A DNA stretch of 64,000 nucleotides. Source: Marchantia polymorpha subsp. ruderalis. Its lineage: Eukaryota > Streptophyta > Marchantiopsida > Marchantiales > Marchantiaceae. The stretch lies in NCBI GenBank assembly GCA_037833965.1, contig AP031354.1, positions 5,000,001 through 5,064,000 of the forward strand, written 5' to 3'. Within the stretch, counting starts at the first letter, position 1, and every line of letters starts with the position of its first letter. This document shows positions 1 to 8,971 of the stretch, in pieces. Under the pieces are notes generated by a model, which worked only from the letters and a program-made list of their open reading frames with translations, did no database searches and was not told where the DNA came from. A program made the position numbers and the translations under genes.

Positions 1-1
1 C

Positions 2-3000
2 TGCAGCTCTGCTCTGCTCGAGTTCAAAGATGAAATTTCAGTCGATCCAAGGGGAGCACTCGATGATTGGGACAACAACACTTCAGTCCTATTCTGCTCT
101 TGGTCCGGAGTCATCTGTGACGAATTGCAGGAGCATGTCGTATCTCTAAACTTGTCCGGTCTTGGATTGATCGGGCGCATTTCCACGTCAATAGGAAGAT
201 TGAACCTCCTTTCACTTCTGGACCTGAGCCACAACTCGTTTTCCGGAAGCATTCCATCGGAAATTGGTCTTCTGAAGGAGCTCACCATTTTTCACTTAAC
301 CGACAACGAGGGGATTAATGGTTCCATCCCAGAGAGCATTGGCGGCTGCACTCTACTCACCGATTTGCAGATTGGGTGGACGAGTATCTCAGGAGGCATT
401 CCGCCCACCATAGGGAACTGTCAAAAGCTGCAGACACTGCGGTTGTTTTCGAATGCTGCACTGGGTGGTCAAATTCCCTACAACTTGAGCCTTTTAGGGA
501 GCCTGACGGTGCTGGATCTCCAAAACAACAGTTTGATCGGAATTATACCTCCTGAATTTGGCAGGATACAGAGACTGCAGATCTTGCGTCTGGGTACCAA
601 TGAGTTGAGTGGCAACATCCCTCCAGAGCTATCGCAGTTGTCATTGCTGCAAGTGCTGTCACTTGATTTCAACAACTTCAGTGGAACGATACCTGAACAA
701 GTGGGGCTACTTTCTAACTTGAGGGTACTGAACCTGACCCAGAATTTGCTGAGCGGATCGATACCTGACGAAGTGGAGCTGCTTTTCAATCTGAGGGTTT
801 TGAATCTGACACACAATTCGTTCAGCGGAAAACTGCCATCGAAAATCTGGGGAAACATGTCACACCTGGAGGAGCTTCACCTCTGCAGCAATCTCTTCGA
901 AGGCCAAATTCCATCTGAATTGGGGAGTATACGTTCTCTGAAAGTCTTGAAGCTGGGGGAGAACGCTTTGAATGGGGAAATTCCTTCAAGTTTAGGTGGT
1001 CTTGGAAACTTGACGGACATAGACTTGTCCTTGACCCAGCTCCATGGAACCATACCGCCTACTTTTGCAGATCTCTCGGCTCTCAGGATGCTGTACATCA
1101 GAGATACCGACCTCTCGGGCTCAATTCCCTGGGAAACTTTGAGCCAAATTCCACACTTGGAAGAAATCATGATGACGGGAAATCTCTTCAATGGCAGTCT
1201 GCCCGTCAAATTTTCGAATTTCTCTGCAGTCCAGAAGGTGGAACTTGGATTCAACTCCTTGAGCGGCTCTATACCCGAAGCATTGTGCGAGATGTTTCCC
1301 AACATCAGGACTTTGGCATTGCAACAAAACAGTCTCGAGGGATCTTTGCCAGCGGCAATTGGGAATTGCTCCAAGCTGGAGGATTTAGTCTTCGCTGAGA
1401 ACAATATCAGTGGGATACTTCCGAGCTCGTTAGAGAAGTGTGCCTCCCTTCAATGGTTGGAAGGCTGGGCGAATAATCTCACAGGGCCTCTACCTCCTAA
1501 TTACGGCTTCCTCTCAAATTTAACATATCTGAGCTTGGACAATAATACACTCAGTGGAACTATCCCTCGGGAATTCGGAAATCTCACTCAGCTGGACAAC
1601 CTGGCCTTAGCTACCAATTTACTAAGCGGCCCAATCCCTGCGTTCCTGGGCTCTCTTCCGGCGCTCATCTTTCTGAATCTTGGAAGCAACTCCTTCTCTG
1701 GCACCATCCCAGGAGCCCTTCTGCAGAATTCAGTGATAGAAGAATTACACCTTGATTCGAACCTGCTCGAGGGAAAGCTTCCTGAAGAGATAGGACAAGC
1801 TACAAACCTCATCAGTCTGAAGATTCACAACAACAAGTTCAGCGGAAGCATACCATCGACCTTGGGAAATCTGACATTGCTGACCACGTTGTTTTTGCGG
1901 AATAACTCGCTCACAGGTGCAATTCCGGAGAGTCTGGCGCTCCTCGTGAATCTTGTGAACCTAGATATCGGTATGAATGACTTCACCAGCGAATTTCCTG
2001 ACGTGCTGAGAAATTTGACCAATCTGGAGTCCCTTTGGCTGACCAACAATCTCCTCACAGGACAACTTCCATCGTGGATTGGCACCCTGAGCAACCTTCG
2101 CTATCTGAGCCTGGGATTCAATAATTTAGAAGGTCCTATACCCGAGCAGATGGGGGATCTTACCGAACTGAGGTACTTGGCGCTCAATGATAACAAGCTG
2201 ACTGGCAAGATTCCGCAGACTCTAAGACTTCTGTCCCGCCTCCATTTCCTGAACTTGGCCACTAATTCTCTCACTGGTGACCTCGACCTAGACTTCAGCA
2301 ACTATGGTTCCATCCACAACATTTCTATCCTGCTCAATGGAAACAACCTCACAGGTCCTTTCCCGCCGTCACTGCAGAATGTTTCTATGAAGCTATTGGA
2401 CCTGAGTGACAATCAGTTGAGTGGGTCTCTACCAGACGTTCCCGGGCTGACTCCCATGCACTTGAAAGTAATTCTGCTCAGGTCCAACAACTTCGTTGGA
2501 GTCCTTCCATCTTGGCTATGGCGTCTTCAGAGTTTGCAAGATCTGGACTTTTCAGACAACATCTTCACGGGTGCACTTCCCCCAGAAGTTGGCAACCTCA
2601 AGAAGCTGAGGGTGGTCTCGAACAGCAATTCACGCTCACTCAGCGAGTTCGAATCCACCGACGGCAACGATGCTCGCCAGTTCACTCACTATGAGATCAC
2701 CTTCAATGTCAAGAATGGGGTCACTACTTTCAGCTCGGTGGTCGCATCGTACAGTATTATCGACTTCTCTGGGAACCGACTCGAGGGCGAAATTCCCTCC
2801 GAGTTGTACCAACTGGGAGGACTACGATTTTTGAATTTGTCCTACAATTCTTTCAAGGGGCCTATATCGGAGGACATCGGCGGGCTGCAGAACCTGGATC
2901 AGCTCGATCTCTCACACAACCGACTCAAGGGTCAGGTTCCATCGACAATCGCGAGCCTGGGGTTTCTGGGAGTGTTAGATCTCTCGTACAACAATTTGTC

Positions 3001-3334
3001 GGGGAGAATTCCAGAGCAGATTGTAAAGTTCGTGAACACTTCATTCGTAGGAAATTTCGGGCTTTGTGGTCCTCCCTTATCCACTTTGTGCACCGACCAG
3101 TCACCCCGAGAGTCACCAGACGATCTCAATTCAGCTGAGAACGATCAAGAGCAGAGCCTGGTGGATGATCTCTTCTCTCTGGAAGCAGCCATGGCCTTCA
3201 TCATCGGAGCTGCGGCAGGTTTCGGAGGGTTTTCCACTGCAATTGTTCTGACTCCGTCGTTGCGGCATGCTGTCTTCCATTATCGAAGACCGAAAGTAGT
3301 CTCAACAGCGTGTACATATCACATATATGTGTAA
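2..3334 (+). CDS. LRR receptor-like protein (RLP), 5' end outside window
   Basis: Transmembrane receptor-like protein with an extracellular leucine-rich-repeat solenoid and no kinase; such proteins usually signal by pairing with a receptor kinase. The frame is open from base 2 and the first in-frame start-like codon (125) is only TTG, so the true ATG and signal peptide lie left of the window. Bases 8-120 encode an LRR N-cap (ALLEFKDEI, then FCSWSGVICD). About 140-2630 hold some thirty 24-residue plant-type repeats (LxGxIPxxLGxL). A non-LRR island (about 2630-2755, HYEITFNVKNG) precedes four final repeats and the CGPPL...C cap near 3066-3092. An acidic stretch, a transmembrane helix (3185-3250, with GAAAGFGG, a GxxxG pattern) and a tail of about 27 residues end the protein. 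No intron or frameshift is seen. Architecture matches Cf/RLP-type immune receptors; a developmental RLP is the alternative. Confidence 0.93.
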   Translation, partial: CSSALLEFKDEISVDPRGALDDWDNNTSVLFCSWSGVICDELQEHVVSLNLSGLGLIGRISTSIGRLNLLSLLDLSHNSFSGSIPSEIGLLKELTIFHLTDNEGINGSIPESIGGCTLLTDLQIGWTSISGGIPPTIGNCQKLQTLRLFSNAALGGQIPYNLSLLGSLTVLDLQNNSLIGIIPPEFGRIQRLQILRLGTNELSGNIPPELSQLSLLQVLSLDFNNFSGTIPEQVGLLSNLRVLNLTQNLLSGSIPDEVELLFNLRVLNLTHNSFSGKLPSKIWGNMSHLEELHLCSNLFEGQIPSELGSIRSLKVLKLGENALNGEIPSSLGGLGNLTDIDLSLTQLHGTIPPTFADLSALRMLYIRDTDLSGSIPWETLSQIPHLEEIMMTGNLFNGSLPVKFSNFSAVQKVELGFNSLSGSIPEALCEMFPNIRTLALQQNSLEGSLPAAIGNCSKLEDLVFAENNISGILPSSLEKCASLQWLEGWANNLTGPLPPNYGFLSNLTYLSLDNNTLSGTIPREFGNLTQLDNLALATNLLSGPIPAFLGSLPALIFLNLGSNSFSGTIPGALLQNSVIEELHLDSNLLEGKLPEEIGQATNLISLKIHNNKFSGSIPSTLGNLTLLTTLFLRNNSLTGAIPESLALLVNLVNLDIGMNDFTSEFPDVLRNLTNLESLWLTNNLLTGQLPSWIGTLSNLRYLSLGFNNLEGPIPEQMGDLTELRYLALNDNKLTGKIPQTLRLLSRLHFLNLATNSLTGDLDLDFSNYGSIHNISILLNGNNLTGPFPPSLQNVSMKLLDLSDNQLSGSLPDVPGLTPMHLKVILLRSNNFVGVLPSWLWRLQSLQDLDFSDNIFTGALPPEVGNLKKLRVVSNSNSRSLSEFESTDGNDARQFTHYEITFNVKNGVTTFSSVVASYSIIDFSGNRLEGEIPSELYQLGGLRFLNLSYNSFKGPISEDIGGLQNLDQLDLSHNRLKGQVPSTIASLGFLGVLDLSYNNLSGRIPEQIVKFVNTSFVGNFGLCGPPLSTLCTDQSPRESPDDLNSAENDQEQSLVDDLFSLEAAMAFIIGAAAGFGGFSTAIVLTPSLRHAVFHYRRPKVVSTACTYHIYV

Positions 3335-3612
3335 ATACTTCTGAACTTTGTTAGATCGCTTGTACATTTAAATAATATTCTATGCAAAACTCTTGTCCAC
3401 TGTTGTTTCCACTCATGAAACCATTCACTAAACACTGTATATTTCAAGGTTTCTGATCTGAAAATTGTAAATATATGTTGAAATTTGCTTCACAGTTTTC
3501 CTCTGCTAATGTATAGCAATGGGGAAAGACAGAAAATGCTAAATAGTTTTTTTATCAGAAGACTAGGTCTTTCATGTGCTAATTACTCGTAAGACAGTGC
3601 ACGGGAAATGAA

Positions 3613-4232
3613 ATGACCGTAACAGGAACTGTCTCGAGGCTAATACATCGAATCAATTTCTATGTAATGAATCCTTTATATCTTATGTTGCCCTCAGAGG
3701 AGGTATGCTGTAGTTCAGAATGTAATTTTGGTGGGCAAGAACCGGCAGTCCTGCTAAAATTCAGTGCAAACACTCTGGCGGTTGCATATCACTTACTAAA
3801 TGGGGATGCTAAGTTCCTTGATATGGATCTTCCTGGAATTTTTTGGAAAGTAAAGGACGATGCAATTTACTTATGGCAATTGTTCCTGGAAGCCTTCAAA
3901 TTCGTCTCACAAGGGATTTTTATGAGTATGTACATCAAAATCTCGGTTGAAGAGGATTTCATTATCGACATACTCATCTCAGTACAACTCTATTCCATTA
4001 TCCACTTTCTGTGATATTGAGATTGGGTAGTAAAATCCTGACAAACTTAAACGATCTTCAAATGTACAGAAGGCTCGTGCTGAAGAATTTTACAGAATTT
4101 CAGGAACTCGTTTCGATGAAGTCCAATTTCCTAATTTTGAAGTGAAATGTGGGGATTTGGAACCCAGGGAGTCAGTCAAGTTCCAAATCTTCACAGGAAG
4201 GACTTGCACTTTTGTTACTAACTGGCAAGAGT
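3613..4232 (+). pseudogene. Unidentified gene remnant in several frames
   Basis: I do not recognise this gene. A 133-codon ORF (3613-4014) has natural-looking composition (for example AKFLDMDLPGIFWK). A frame change near 3870 gives MAIVPGSLQIRLTRDFYEYV, which stops at about 3954. After a possible splice acceptor (TACAG at 4068-4072) a further frame reads a protein-like segment containing FPNFEVKCGDLEPRESV and stops near 4232. The frames do not join without shifts. It is either a decayed gene or exons of a gene whose introns I cannot place. It lies 280 bp after the RLP and just before the lectin duplication array, and no second copy was noticed in the window. Confidence 0.3.
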
Positions 4233-5359
4233 GATTAGATGATTCTTTCCTCCGTTCCCTTAGAGTAATTTTAAATCCCTCAGCTACCTTATTGGTTTAT
4301 TATACAACAGCAGAAGTATAGTACACATATGATTAAATTATTAAATATTTGATATTACTTTCGAATCAGATCAAATACAACTGATGTGAGCAAGGCATGA
4401 TGCCTAAAATTCCTCTTGAAAGCACGTGTGACTAATGGTGTGCATCACACAGATTAAGCATTTATCGTGAGAAGAGTGAGTTGCACATGTCAATTCCATG
4501 AAAGTGCAGATTGAATGGAGAGGAAGTTATGGCGTTTGTAGTGTTTTTCTAAGATTTAGTTTTTTCAAGAAAAAAACGGTTGTTGAAGGTTGTATTCGGA
4601 GAAGAAAACCTTAAGAACTTGGATATTTAGGTATCGAAAGGTTTCCATTTGACATTAATGTCTCCATGCACGACATTTTATAAACCACGTGTGTGCATAT
4701 CACGGCGAATATATGACAACCATACAATGGTTTATTTAAGCATGTTTATTTCAGAGAATTTTTTTTAGAACTTTACGAAAGTATGCAATTTTTGCAGATT
4801 TAGAAAGTGACTCACTCTAGATAAAGTATTTGCACTTTATTTCACGTTTATTATTAAAAATAAATTTACATAAGTGGAAAAAATTATTCTAAATTTTATA
4901 GAAAATAACAGAAAACTTAGAATGAGCTTTTGAAACTTAAATTACAAAATTTATTTCATTTAATTTAAGCTAAGCTTATATCTCAATATGAAAGTGTCAT
5001 ACTAAGTTACGTACATAATGAATCAAAGATATACGGAAGTAAAATCTGTAATGCTTGAACTCTTAAAAAAAAAATGATATTGATAAGACAGTGTAGAATT
5101 TATGGTGATGGACTCTTGTAATGTGCAACATGCATTTTCGGTAATTTGCGTTAATCTGCGAGACAAATTGAATAGGATTTGAGGAAAATCTCCTGAAGTC
5201 TACCAGTTCTTTACTGTCGGTACATGGAAATCTATGATCATGTTAGTTTACATATATGAAGGATAATGCAGGATCCGTGACCAAATAGTGCTCACATCAC
5301 AACATCCAACCCGTGGACCGTACAACCAGATCCATGGCATGATACTCGCTTACAATATC

Positions 5360-5412
5360 TTATCTAGCATAATGCTAGATAAGTTATTTTATCGAATGCT
5401 AGTAGCATTCGA
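5360..5412. repeat. Twin hairpin in the lectin A upstream region
   Basis: Two inverted repeats stand side by side. TTATCTAGCAT and ATGCTAGATAA (5360-5370 and 5372-5382) are separated by one base. TCGAATGCT and AGCATTCGA (5392-5400 and 5404-5412) are separated by three. Copies B, C and D read straight through this point with a single TCTAGCATT, so the hairpins come from an inserted, partly inverted copy of the local sequence. Copy E (55860-55906) has the same insertion with one mismatch in the second hairpin. Confidence 0.7.
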
Positions 5413-6192
5413 TTGATGTTGGCTGACCAGCACCACTCACGGATTCTATCGATTGCAACCTCTATGAGATGGAAAGGGTGGCTATTACATGTTTATCTCT
5501 GGGTTAAGTTGCCAGGTATCCGTTGTTTATGGAGACTACATGCTCGAGAGACGAAGAACTTGTCTTCCAGTAGTCTCATCTTTGCTCGTCCTTTGCATAA
5601 TTCTTCACAAAGAGCTCGACAGATGTGTTTCCGATTAATGATTGCGATGAACTTCTACGATGTAGGTCAACTTTAACTTGTGTCTGAAGCGACCGACCAT
5701 TATACTGCAGATGCCGACTCAATTCACATAGTTAGTCCTTTATATGTTCGAGCGACGGACTTCTAGTTTGTCACGAGATGTGGAAAAAGATGTCGTTGAC
5801 AATGTAAACGACATCCTTTTCCCCTGATCACAGCTTGCTAAGAACGTCGTAGAACTCGGAACCTGAGTCGTTCACCGGACACTTTCCTAAACCCTGAACT
5901 CATCCTACATCTTAGTCCACGACATGTCGTTGGCTATGTCAACTTGACATAGTCTTCTTCAAAAAGCAACTCAGTGAAGCTGAATAGGTGTCACAGCTTA
6001 GCACAGGTGTAAGACTTGGACTCTCAGAGCTCATGTTAGAAAGAGAGCACTGGTAATGACTGCGTGCTATAACTTGGTTTCTTCGATCCATTCGTTCTTA
6101 CCTTGCGACCCAATGTTCATCCGGAAAAACATATGTCAGTCCTCGTTCGGGAACAAACGTAGAGAGTGTATGATAATTCGATAGTGAGTGGA

Positions 6193-6236
6193 TGCTAGCA
6201 GTCTCGTGGCTGTTAGCAATCTCGCAGGTGCTAGAA
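6193..6236 (+). repeat. 18-bp direct repeats upstream of lectin A
   Basis: Two and a half units of TGCTAGCAGTCTCGTGGC / TGTTAGCAATCTCGCAGG / TGCTAGAA lie about 200 bp before the chosen ATG. The same array is kept upstream of lectins B, C and D (near 12832, 33487 and 47801) and is missing in E. It could be a promoter or 5' UTR element, but no known factor site was recognised. Confidence 0.5.
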
Positions 6237-6434
6237 ATTCACGGCAAATCTTATCCATGGTCGTTGATCTGGTCTAACTACTGAATCTTACCCGTTCCTG
6301 GGTCTCGGAGTAGCACCTTCGGGCCAAGAGTGTGTGACTTTGCTCTGAATACGAGGTTTACAATTGCAATCCCCTCGGCGAATGCAATTGGAAGGGCAAG
6401 AATGATGCTTTCTGACGGTCATTCTGCTGCAGCC

Positions 6435-7151
6435 ATGGCTTCCCAGGGATCTCGTCTGCGCTCAGCCGTGGGCATCATAATTAGTTGCATCCTCGTCTGG
6501 TTACCCACGACGTGTGCCGGTGGATTCGCGAGCGCTGGGGTAGGCGGGCGACGGCCGTTCGAGTACCTCGTCTTTCAGGACTGGGAGAGTCTGCAGCGTC
6601 AGGAAGGATGCTCACCGATGGGCATCTCCCAGATCGTCAATTCTCCGAACGAGAAGTACAGCCTAGCACGAGCTATGTTGTGCCCGGATCGAGAATTATC
6701 TCCGTGGAACATCAGCTTCGTGTTCGGAGTGTCGAACAATCCATTGTCGCTAGACTTCCCTCCTCAGGGCTGGACGTGGACAGTTCCCGTCGATTTCAAC
6801 CAACCCACCAGCAGCTGCTCTCTTCGATTCACGGACGATGGGGACTTGCAATTTACCGTCCCGATCAATCCCAAGGACTATGGAAGTCCCGGCCCATGGA
6901 CTCAGAGCCGTGTTCTGTGGAGCTCCAACACCAGTGGCCTGGGAGCCGTGGAGGTACAGGTCCAAGACTCTGGGAATCTCGTCCTCGTCCACGAAGATGG
7001 CAAGTCTGTCGTCTGGAAGGCTCTGGACATTCCCGTGCTGCCTCTGCTGCCGCTCAGTGAAGCTGCAACTTCGACAACCGGATACCTGAGGACTGCAATG
7101 TCGGCCGTTCTAGTGGCTCACGTGCTTCCGTTCCTCATTAGCTGTTTATGA
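6435..7151 (+). CDS. Secreted, probably GPI-anchored B-lectin protein, copy A
   Basis: A 238-residue single-exon protein. The start at 6435 is chosen over in-frame ATGs at 6330 and 6402 because it has a strong context (GCAGCCATGGCT) and directly yields a signal peptide with hydrophobic core VGIIISCILVWL, cleaved near TTCA/GG. The mature part is a bulb-type (B) lectin, a beta-prism II fold: DDGDLQF near residue 137 and QDSGNLVLV near residue 180, followed by GKSVVWKAL. The mannose site consensus QxDxNxVxY is only partly kept (Asp to Ser, Tyr to Val), as in S-domain receptor kinases. The C-terminus has small residues (EAATSTTG) then a hydrophobic tail ending FLISCL, typical of a GPI-attachment signal. 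A candidate polyadenylation signal AATAAA is at 7535-7540. Sugar binding is uncertain; the family assignment is fairly sure. Confidence 0.88.
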   Translation: MASQGSRLRSAVGIIISCILVWLPTTCAGGFASAGVGGRRPFEYLVFQDWESLQRQEGCSPMGISQIVNSPNEKYSLARAMLCPDRELSPWNISFVFGVSNNPLSLDFPPQGWTWTVPVDFNQPTSSCSLRFTDDGDLQFTVPINPKDYGSPGPWTQSRVLWSSNTSGLGAVEVQVQDSGNLVLVHEDGKSVVWKALDIPVLPLLPLSEAATSTTGYLRTAMSAVLVAHVLPFLISCL

Positions 7152-8287
7152 TCCTGACATACTTTTCCAGAGTTTGGACATGCCAGGTTTCTGAAAGGAG
7201 GTGCAGGTTGTTAACCAAAATCACCGAACCTCTGAGTAGATTGGTCTCAATCACTCACTGAGCTTGATTGATACTGCAATTCTGAGATTGCATTTGTAAT
7301 GTAACCAGAATCTGTTGCGCTAGATCTAGAAGGCCTGTACGGGGAGGAGATTTGATTTTGATACTAGATTAAACTCTAATTAGGGTAGTGACGTGGCATT
7401 AGATGAGCCATTGAATTCCAGATAACACTAAAAAGTACAGCAATACTATGTATATATTCTATTACAATTTTAGTGAAACTCTCTTCACACACACATTCAA
7501 ACGTATAACATTTGCTTTTCTCCCAAAAATTATCAATAAAATTGAGACTTCATCCGAATGCTGTGAGCTATTGGAATCATATTTTTGAGCTCAACGAATT
7601 GGCATGCTTCTGCATTAGTGATACAAGGAATCGAACGAACGAGGAGTGTAGTATAATCCTTCTTTGGGGTAGAGAAATGAAGTACAAAACCCTGTTAGTT
7701 TGTATCAGATCCTAGAACCCTAAAACTCGATGGAGCTGGGGTAAACTTCAAGAAATGTCAGTGACGCTTGCTGATTGTGAAAGAAAGATCGACAGCTCAT
7801 CAGATTCTTTATGACAGTGACTTCTTAGCCATTTGTAATCTGTTGTGATGAACAGCCAACACAAGTCAAAGTCTCGTACGTGTCTTCTGCATCGAGCAGC
7901 TATGCAAACGTCGGAACTGACGCGTTGACGTGTTCACAGCTTGGTAAGAACGTCGTAGAACTCGAAACCTGAGTCGTTCACCGGACACTTTCGTATTTGA
8001 TGTCGTTTCCTGTATTATTCTACAGCAGCAGAAGTATAATACACATATGTGTACTCTCATTTTAAAGCTGCAGTGATTTGATTTGACTTTTCATGTGGTA
8101 AAGTTTTACTTGGAAATATGGCATCTGAAGGAAGTATTATCGAATTTGAAAGTGGTTTCAATTGCCGAGACTTGCTGGTCGATAACAAATTGAGAGAACT
8201 ACTGACTCGATAATCAAAAGACTAAGACACTAAAAAGTGATAGTACGCCTAAATGTATAATTACATTGAAGCCTACTATCACACCCT

Positions 8288-8866
8288 CGGAGCCGAGTGG
8301 CTGGAGTCCAACTGTACTTAAAGTCTTTGCAACTGTGAAAAGCTGAGTGTGCGGGTGAGTACTGTAAGGTTGGAGTTAGTGGGCAGGAGCAAAGTCAGAC
8401 AAATTGTATCTGCGAAATGACTTTCATACCCTCGCATGTTAGTTCATGAGTGCTGCTGTGCTTTGGATTTTTCCTTCTCACGACTCATGCTTCTGTCTAA
8501 TCTCTGATCATGTTCCCGTCGATCGTCAGCTCGTTCTTGAAACTTAAACAAAGTACGTGGTTGCTGGACTTCAAGAAGACGCCCATGTGAATCATGGGGA
8601 CGCTTCGTGAAAGGTATAAAAAAGGTTGTGGAAGATATTCTCCACGAACTTTTCCAACCCTATCAGAAAATATAATCACTGAGACTGAAAGCAAATCCAA
8701 ATGAAGAACAATCTGTAGGCCCTTAGCCTCGCGAAACCAAAGAATCTCAATTTAATCAAGAAGCCGCCTTCATGACGTTCGATCAATACAAATCGTTCAC
8801 TGCAATTGGCATCCATGTCCTGTAATCGGATCCATTGAAAATCAGCGAGGTGTACTGGAACAAATA
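8288..8866 (-). repeat. Module R, inverted and partial
   Basis: This is the reverse complement of the R block found forward at 18755, 44935 and 50155. For example CATGAGTCGTGAGAAGG is read on the minus strand here, and the block ends at the equivalent of the TTCCAGTACACC boundary. It is the only inverted R copy and lies directly behind lectin unit A. The short ORFs in it are not conserved as genes. Confidence 0.75.
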
Positions 8867-8971
8867 GTCCCCACTTATGTCACTAAGGTGGGTACCATTT
8901 CACCAAAGTGGATATGTAGGGCTGGACTGGTGCTCTTGGTTGACTCACTGTGGACGGCCGCATGCTACCTT
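8867..8971 (+). repeat. Module P fragment
   Basis: About 100 bp match the P module (GTCACTAAGGTGGGTACC, then TGGTGCTCTTGGTTGACTCA, as near 51990 and 59000). The match stops abruptly at 8971, where the transposase relic begins. The module is therefore truncated on both sides. Confidence 0.65.

Larger units (their letters stand above)
4350..8287 (+). repeat. Segmental duplication module L, copy A
   Basis: This is the first copy of the lectin-bearing module. It starts at the motif GATATTACTTTCGAAT, with the shared landmark GTGTGCATCACACAGATTA at 4439-4457, then an AT-rich stretch of about 900 bp, the landmark GCTGACCAGCACCA near 5423, a conserved 1-kb upstream region, the lectin CDS, and a 3' flank ending near CAAGCCTACTATCACACC. 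The same order recurs at 11100, 30630, 46970 and 54940, and without a lectin at 39250. Relative to the others it carries a palindromic insertion at 5360-5412 and an insertion of about 150 bp at roughly 7359-7510 in the 3' flank. No gene was seen in 4400-6300. Confidence 0.85.

Noticed and set aside
478..3129. Several minus-strand ORFs of 60-175 codons across the RLP gene
   Set aside because: They are shadows of the repetitive LRR coding sequence; their repeats mirror the LxGxIP period and no independent motif appears.
6330..6434. N-terminal extension of lectin A from ATG 6330 (and equivalents in B and D)
   Set aside because: The extension would bury the signal peptide, is closed in copy C and replaced in E, and the ATG at 6435 has a much better context.
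6485..7060. A second long + strand frame inside lectin A (191 codons), also in lectins B (13123-13692) and C (33788-34348)
   Set aside because: It follows from the base composition of the lectin frame, has no ATG context or signal, and is split or shortened in copies D and E.
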